From positions 1,903,286 through 1,967,285 of the forward strand of contig JAJUBI010000004.1 of NCBI GenBank assembly GCA_022419385.1: a stretch of 64,000 nt of DNA, written 5' to 3'. Both the position numbers and the translations under genes were made by a program. A model generated the notes under the pieces. The model saw only the letters and a program-made list of their open reading frames with translations, did not search any database and had not been told where the DNA came from. Below are positions 58,067 through 64,000 of this stretch, one piece after another; positions within the stretch are counted from its first letter, which is position 1, and each line of letters begins with the position of its first letter. Origin of the DNA: Paraconiothyrium sp. Pb-2020. Taxonomy: Eukaryota > Ascomycota > Dothideomycetes > Pleosporales > Didymosphaeriaceae.

Positions 58067-59950
58067 TCAGACTTCTTCGCTTTTGCCGTCGTCAGTGGTA
58101 GCGCCCTGCTCCTGACCAAGGTCGTGCTTATTCCTTTTGACGCTCTTCCACTCCACCAGGACTGCACCCACTACGCTGAAGCACGCTAGCCCAAGTGCGA
58201 CATAAATAGCGCTGCAGATTGCACTTCTGTAGCCGTCAAGAAACACACTCAACAAGTGTTGCGGTACCATGTTGCGGATACTAGTCGCACCCATCCCAAC
58301 AACCTGGCTTTTGGAAAGGTGTAGCCCAGGTACTTTCGTCAATTGCCTGGCTAGTTCATCCGAGAATACTGTTTGCGCAACGCTCAGGAAGATTGCTCCG
58401 CCAAAGTTCTGTGCGAACATCATAAGCGATACACCGGTCGCGTTGTCTTCCTTGGACAAGACAATTTGCGCATTTATAGATGGCTGTTGCATACCAATGC
58501 CGACACCAAAACCGATAAGGACTTGGTAGCCGATCCAGGCACTGTGACTGACTTGGACCGGCCATGTCGTGACTAGGCCAACCCCAACGGAAAAGATGAC
58601 TGCGCTTAGTATCATGAATGGAGCCGGGTAGCCGATGCGCTGGACAAGACCTCCTGCAAGAACTGTACCGACCACCAACGAAAGAATGAATGGAATGGTC
58701 GCTACACCAGACTTCATCGGGGAGAAATTCTTGAGGGCCTGGAAGAAGATCGGAATGTAGTAGGTGACAACAATCATCCCGGCTTGACTCGTAAAGGCGA
58801 AGAGGGCCGAGGCGGCCACGGTCCTTTGCTTGAGAATGCGCATTGGCAGAGTTGCTGTGTTGGGCTTCCAGATCTGGATAGCGAGGAACCCAATGAACAA
58901 GATACCTGCCAGTACTAGCAGGAGGATTGGTCGCCAATTTGACCATGCGTAAGTTGTGCCGCCCCATTGGAGCGCCAAAAGAAGGCATACAATTGACGGC
59001 AGGAAAAGAAGGGTGCCGATAGGGTCTAGTCTCTCACATTGTTCCAACAGCGTCAACTGCTCACGTTTCTTGGACGGTAAGTGGAGCACCAAAATGAGTG
59101 CACCTACGGCCACAGCGCCACACGGTAGGTTTATGTAAAAGCACCAGCGCCAGCTTACGTGCTCAGTGAACGCACCGCCAAGCAATGGTCCCTAAAGCAC
59201 GGGTATCAAGTCAGTGCAATGTCCACAAATGGGGGAAGTAGGTAGAAACAGATGTCGTAACCAGCTGCAAATGTCTGAAGACTCCACATATCAGTGTGAA
59301 ATTCGAATGACTCAAACAATCACAAGCACGAACATTCATGTTGTACCGAGGGGTTGGCTTACTACTACACCTGCAATTCCGAATACCGCGCCGATCAACC
59401 CAGTGAACATGGGCCTCTTCTCTAGTGGTGTGGTCTGTATGACCACAACAATGGCTCCGTTTGATATACCGGCACTGCCAGCTCCAGCGATCGCGCGTCC
59501 CACAATCAGAACGGGAGAGGATGGTGCAGCTCCGCAGAGAGCACTGCCGATCTCGAAGACAGCAACCGCCGCGATGAAGGTGGCTTTCGCAGGATAGAAG
59601 GTGTAGATTCTGCCCCAGAGCATCTGGCAAGCACAAAGTGTGAGCATGTAGGAGGATCCGTACCAGCCAATGTCGGATAGGGAATTAAAGTCGTCCGTTA
59701 TACGGGGCACAGCTGTAGCAAGGATGGTTTTGTCCTGTTGAATAGGTCAGATTGAACAACGGAATTGGGGGACCGAGAGACCTACCAGTGCAACAAGAAA
59801 CATCGTGAGATATAGACAGCCCATGATAATCCATGTGCGGCCTAGTGTAGGGTATTGTTGGTTGCTTCCATGCTGTGACGGCTCCTGGTGGCTCAGTGTG
59901 CGCTTTTCCAGGGGTTTACCAGCATCTTCCGATTCCAAAGCAGACTGCAT
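58067..59950 (-). CDS. MFS drug:H+ antiporter, 14-span (DHA2) type
   Basis: Plasma-membrane exporter of about 553 residues. Three exons: 59950-59786, 59734-59363 and 59191-58067; introns of 51 and 171 nt. Visible: hydrophilic N-terminus, TWIIMGCLYLTMFLVAL then the DHA2 motif LDKTILATAVPRITDDF assembled across the first junction, WYGSSYMLTLCACQMLWGR, GRAIAGAGSAGISNGA, and the antiporter motif GVVGPLLGGAFTEHVSWRW across the second junction followed by CFYINLPCGAV. Hydrophobic spans continue to about residue 520 and the C-terminus is Lys/Asp-rich. Such proteins often export toxins, azoles or cluster products; the substrate is not visible. It is divergent from a second MFS gene. Confidence 0.9.
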
Positions 59951-60618
59951 TGCATATGTATGTATTTCTGATAATGTATATTTGGCTGTGTCCCAGTATA
60001 CCTAGGTCTGTGGCGAAGACCAGTGACACTTGGAAATTGATATCGCGATGTGCGGTGAAAGGAGACCACGCAGACTCGTTTGTATGAGACTGCACATTAC
60101 GCAACAATGGTTTGCCTATATACATGTTGGCCACTGGATTCGTGTTGTCCGACTTGATGATTTCGGTCCCTGGATCTTGTAGACTTAAGGTATTCGGACG
60201 CGAGTAAGGCAGCTTCGGCCCCGAAAGGCGTGCACGGGCCCATGTTTCGTGCATTAGAGAACCCCGAGCGTGCCTGGGAATCTTGTACACGACTCGTAAC
60301 ATACCATAACCGATCGAAAAGTCGAATAAGCGTTGCCTATGATCCTCAAGCCCTTCGTTGATCCGGACTCGTGATACGCAGGTCCGACCGATTAGTGCTG
60401 AGAGAATTTGTTGAGAGTGATGGCGGTAATGTGAAGGTGCTAGTCTGAAGGACTGTGATTGGCTGTTTCCTAACCCGAGGGGTCGATGACAGGCGGGCCC
60501 GTGGAGCACCTCACCGTTGCTTTCCATCTCAACCACAAGCGGAACAAGCACAAATTCCCTCGTCTGCTTATTCTTTGTTTTGGGGAGCTAGCGGCCTTTC
60601 AGTCTGCGCACTGCGTTC
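59951..60618. promoter_or_regulatory. Divergent region between two MFS transporter genes
   Basis: 668 bp separate two divergent transporter starts, so shared regulation is possible. Minus-strand frame 59916-60551 is open but overlaps the DHA2 start antisense-wise and has no domain. No TATA box stands out. Confidence 0.45.
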
Positions 60619-62111
60619 ATGTCACCCATGTCCTACCCTCGTGCCAATGAGACGACGCGTCTCCTAGATTCCTCAGGGGAGGATGCCGCCAGATGTCAAT
60701 CATCACAAAGCCATAATGGAACGGATGACCCTCTTGAACCAGCTGCGGTTTCAACAAGCCTCAACTTCCGCATCGCGGCCACCATGTTTTCCTTCATGGT
60801 CACTGGCCTTTTCAATACCTCCGTTGGAGTCATGCTCGCTCCAATATCTCACCACTACAACCTGACCGACATTCACGTCTCTTTTGTCTTCCTCTGTGGG
60901 CCCGTTGGTTATGTTTTGGCGTCACCTTCCAATGCTTTGATTCATTCGCTACTGGGACAGCGTGGTATCGCGATTATCGCTCCATTGCTCCACACGCTGG
61001 CCGCTGTGGGAATCGCTGCGCACCCCCCTTTCCCGATTGTGTTGGCCGCATTTGTGGTCAATGCGATGGGAATCGGTCTTGTGGACGGGAGCTGGTGCGC
61101 ATGGGCTGGCGGGCTCGAGAAGGCCAATACAGTGAGCGGACTGCTCCATGGAAGTTATTCGGCAGGGGCAGCCGTTGGACCATTTGTTGCGGGCCTGTCG
61201 TTGGAAAACGCGGCGATGCCATGGTGGAACTGGTATCATGTCCTTGTGAGCCCGCCTACGCAATCACATTACCTCGATTCGAGGTTGTTACTATGCCAAA
61301 AGTCTGAGTATAACTGGCGTTTGTATTGCCTATCCTGAGGCAACACACTGTACTCGAACTTTTGATGTAGTATTGTATTGGACACAACTGATTGTTTCTG
61401 TAGGCCGGGGCCTCAATTTTAGAGTTATTCATACTCGCGACTGCATTCAGATTCGAGAATGCTTCCAGGTATCGCTCATCAAAAGGTTATATCACTGCTG
61501 AACAAGGCAACGCCTCTTGGAAAGAGATCTTTAAGCACCTAGGGACGTGGTTCTCCGCCACGTACTTCCTCACTTACGTTGGAATTGAGACATCTATCTC
61601 TGGCTGGGTCGTCTCCTTTATGACACGCGCTCGCCATGCGTCTACGTACCTCGCTTCGCTCTCCTCTTCCGGCTTCTGGGCAGGCATGGCTGTAGGGCGG
61701 TTGACTCTTGGCTACATTACGGACCGAATCGGAGTACGTCGTGCAGCAGCCATATATCTCTTATGCGCTATCGGGCTTTTACTGCTCTTTGCTCTCATCA
61801 GCTCACCGATCGTGTCTGCCTTTGCAATGGCGTTCGCCGGCTTTGTTATGGGTCCACTATTTCCATCCGGTGTGGTCGTCTTGTCTACATTGTTACCCCG
61901 AGATCTGCATGTCGCAGCTGTTTCTTTTGTAGCATCTGTGGGGCAAATTGGAGGTGCCGCACTGCCGTTTGGCATTGGTGCTGTAGTACAAGGATTGGGG
62001 ATTGGGGTTTTCCGATGGGTCATTGTCGTCTTCCCATGCATCGCGCTGTCCGTGTGGATACTGTTCGCGCAGCTGAAACCTAGAGTTGTGGCCTCGCAAA
62101 CCCTTTGTTGA
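60619..62111 (+). CDS. MFS transporter, 12-span type
   Basis: Plasma-membrane or endomembrane carrier of about 444 residues. Two exons, 60619-61245 and 61404-62111, with a 158-nt intron (donor GTGAGC, acceptor TTTCTGTAG). The frame is continuous and gives alternating hydrophobic spans: FRIAATMFSFMVTGLFNTSVG, ALIHSLLGQRGIAIIAPLL, FPIVLAAFVVNAMGIGLVDG, GLLHGSYSAGAAVGPFVAGL; in the second half TYFLTYVGIETSISGWVVSF, motif-A-like GRLTLGYITDRIGVRR, and AFAMAFAGFVMGPLFPSG. This resembles the fungal FucP/BSC6-like MFS group, not DHA2. The end is short after the last span. Substrate unknown; the intron is longer than its neighbours' but carries good signals. Confidence 0.85.
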
Positions 62112-62723
62112 AAACCAGCAGGCAGAGTGCTAGACTAACATCTCCAATACTCCAGACCTTGGTCAATTTGATCTCTTCTCTTTTCGCTGGAGCAGCTCGC
62201 CAACGTGACACGGTATCCGCAACTTTACGAATAATACTTAGCAAAAGTCACCGATTGGTTGTTCTAGTACACATGATGTAATGTTCGCTAGAACTTGATT
62301 TCTCGCCATGACAAGGCGGCGATAACAAGTAACGGACCATCGAGTACGATTATGGTGATGGCTTCGATGAAGAGGAGGCTCATAGTGATTTAAAGGCGAA
62401 AGGCGTTCTAGGGTCGCGCTATGAGGTCGCGCTAACGCGACACCATTTGAGACAGCTCACTTAGGATCGAAACTACTCATCTTGCAACAACGTTAGATGT
62501 GACCTTATCTTGCATTCAGAAGCCAGAACGCAGGAATGAAATATATCGCTCTGAAGAGCTAAGGTATAGTGCAATCCACCGACTAAAATGATCCCGTCCG
62601 CCAGCACCCATCCTATGCATCTTGCTATATACAGAAAAGTTGATCAACATGCCTAAATGCTCGCGTCTCCGCCTCCTTTGCCATTGCTAACGTATACGTC
62701 CGGACCACTCGGTCATCATGTTC
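62112..62723. other. Convergent intergenic region
   Basis: 3' flanks of the MFS gene (plus) and the mannosidase-like gene (minus). No gene or repeat seen. Confidence 0.5.
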
Positions 62724-64000
62724 TCATAGCACGATCAGATTATTGATCCTCACGCCCTGGCTCAAGAAGTAGTACCTCCGCCTGACACCAATCGCAGTAG
62801 CTCTCTTAAGCGACGCCATTGTCTCGTCACCACCGCTCACCATAATGAGCGGTATGGGATGCGGACGCGGTATACCAGAAGATATGTATTGCGTTTCTTC
62901 GAGAAGGGGTTGTACAAGGTTGAAAGGTAGCGATCCCTCCTTGTCCGATGAAGACTGGGACTTCATTTTTGAGGGCTTCTTTGAGGGGTTGTTTGAGCGA
63001 GCCTTAGGATCATCCGAAGTGCTGTCCTCGACCACTTTACCGGGTGCAGCGGGGTTGGAAGCTCTATCAGAATTTGCGCGTTTTTTGATGCCATGGGCTC
63101 GATTGCCTACTTCTTCCTCACGCACATCTTGCAGATCATCGTCTTTTTCCAGATTACTCGGAGGCTTAAACTCATACTGAGGTTCCTCATGCTGTGGGTA
63201 GCTCACTATAACTACCATCTGCAAGCTAGAGCTGCTTGGCGGAAAGGCAGGAATATTCCTCAACTTAGCAGAGAACGAGCAGTCGCCTCGCGGAACGACG
63301 ATGATCTGGTGGTTTCTGGGTATTTCCAGCGGTAGACGCTCGTCGCACAATGTGTTTGGGTGAATATAGATAGTTGACCAGCTGAGGGTATTCGTCTTGC
63401 TGTAGGCAAGATCTGGATCTGGCACGTCGGGCAGGGGCACGGAGCCAGGGCCAAGCGGCAAGGTAGCTTGTATTGCTAAGCGCTGGGTTGTCTGAGGCTT
63501 TTGGGTACTGGATGCGGAGGACGGTGAAGTCATGGAAGAGGATGCCGCGAGTAGATTCTGCAGGGAGTGAAGGAGCGAGGACAGATACGATTCGCCGTTC
63601 TCGAGTTGTTGCTCGTCGACATCCAGTTCGATTACTTCCACATTAGATATATTCTCCATGCCATCGAAATTCTCCGAAAGTAAGTCTGAAAGTATGCTTG
63701 AGGAAGGTGTCATTGTAGGTTCAGGCGGGATATCGATGACGAGATCTACTGTTATTCCGTCCCGCGTGCGCGTAAAGAACGGATCCGTGGGGTTGAAGCT
63801 GTCAATTGTCGAGCGAGACATGAATACATTTTCGTCACGACCGAGTGCTACATTAGAGATGGCATAGATGCGAAATTGCTCGTCCACCGTGGCTTTTTGC
63901 TCAAAGGGAAGTGGCTCCGGTTCCCTCACCATACCGAGACGGACTCCGCTCATAGAATTGACGAGAATGCCTTCGTGTACACGCTGCAGTGTCCCAGTCT
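62724..64000 (-). CDS. C-terminal part of a probable ER alpha-1,2-mannosidase-like protein (EDEM/Mnl1 type) with PA domain; 5' end off window
   Basis: The minus-strand frame is open from the right edge to TGA at 62724, at least 425 residues with no intron. The portion present resembles the region after the GH47 core in fungal EDEM/Htm1-like ER-associated-degradation mannosidases: SMSGVRLGMVREPEPLPFEQ, then DEQFRIYAISNVALGRDENV, FNPTDPFFTRTRDGITVDLV, then a protease-associated (PA) domain with LCDERLPLEIP and IIVVPRGDCSFSAKLRNIPAF, a Lys/Ser-rich insertion, and the closing PLIMVSGGDETMASLKRATA and GVRRRYYFLSQGVRINNLIV. The GH47 catalytic domain, expected upstream, is outside the window, so this assignment rests on the C-terminal pattern. 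It would act in the ER lumen, trimming N-glycans of misfolded proteins. Confidence 0.65.
   Translation of the reverse strand, partial: TGTLQRVHEGILVNSMSGVRLGMVREPEPLPFEQKATVDEQFRIYAISNVALGRDENVFMSRSTIDSFNPTDPFFTRTRDGITVDLVIDIPPEPTMTPSSSILSDLLSENFDGMENISNVEVIELDVDEQQLENGESYLSSLLHSLQNLLAASSSMTSPSSASSTQKPQTTQRLAIQATLPLGPGSVPLPDVPDPDLAYSKTNTLSWSTIYIHPNTLCDERLPLEIPRNHQIIVVPRGDCSFSAKLRNIPAFPPSSSSLQMVVIVSYPQHEEPQYEFKPPSNLEKDDDLQDVREEEVGNRAHGIKKRANSDRASNPAAPGKVVEDSTSDDPKARSNNPSKKPSKMKSQSSSDKEGSLPFNLVQPLLEETQYISSGIPRPHPIPLIMVSGGDETMASLKRATAIGVRRRYYFLSQGVRINNLIVL

Noticed and set aside
1..64000. CRISPR arrays, rRNA genes, transposons or viral insertions
   Set aside because: No spaced repeats, rRNA-like sequence, reverse transcriptase, transposase or integrase frames were seen.

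Overview
The window reads as euchromatic DNA of a filamentous ascomycete (Pezizomycotina). The grounds are many short GT...AG introns of about 42-80 nt with CTRAC-like branch points, two Zn2Cys6 regulators with fungal-specific transcription-factor regions, a HET-domain protein, a PTH11/rhodopsin-type receptor, a CRH-type GPI cell-wall enzyme and secreted phenol oxidases. The class is uncertain; Dothideomycetes is a guess. All exon boundaries were worked out by hand from splice signals, reading frame and family fit.

Layout. 0-13 kb: a truncated Zn2Cys6 regulator (-), a mitochondrial RNase II-family exoribonuclease (-) that shares a short divergent promoter with the MoaD-like molybdopterin synthase small subunit (+), a second seven-exon Zn2Cys6 regulator (+) and a short-chain dehydrogenase (+). 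13.5 kb: an intron-containing tRNA-Gln(CUG). 16-20 kb: an HxxxD acyltransferase (+) and a five-exon FAD monooxygenase (-) that converge and look like secondary-metabolism genes without a backbone enzyme. 20-25 kb: a gene-poor gap. 25-26 kb: a GPI-anchored GH16 chitin transglycosylase. 27.7-28.9 kb: an unrecognised protein. 29.8-40.4 kb: aquaporin, laccase, rhodopsin-type receptor and tyrosinase, an extracellular/membrane group with two copper phenol oxidases. 41.9-51.9 kb: bZIP regulator, Sti1/Hop co-chaperone, tandem-FolB dihydroneopterin aldolase, UTP-glucose-1-phosphate uridylyltransferase and a DUF7514-like protein, mostly housekeeping. 52.8-64 kb: a broken small ORF, a HET protein, a secreted alpha-carbonic anhydrase, two divergent MFS transporters, and the PA-domain end of a probable ER mannosidase running off the right edge.

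The most unexpected observations are two apparent frame breaks. The UGPase gene carries a 5-bp tandem duplication that stops translation just before its conserved C-terminal segment. The HET gene loses frame at a run of five G, and protein-like sequence continues in the next frame. Both could be real lesions or assembly errors. I found no CRISPR array, rRNA or recognisable transposon, and no clear undescribed multi-gene system. The best leads are the unrecognised gene at 27.7-28.9 kb, the phenol-oxidase/receptor neighbourhood and the orphan acyltransferase/monooxygenase pair.
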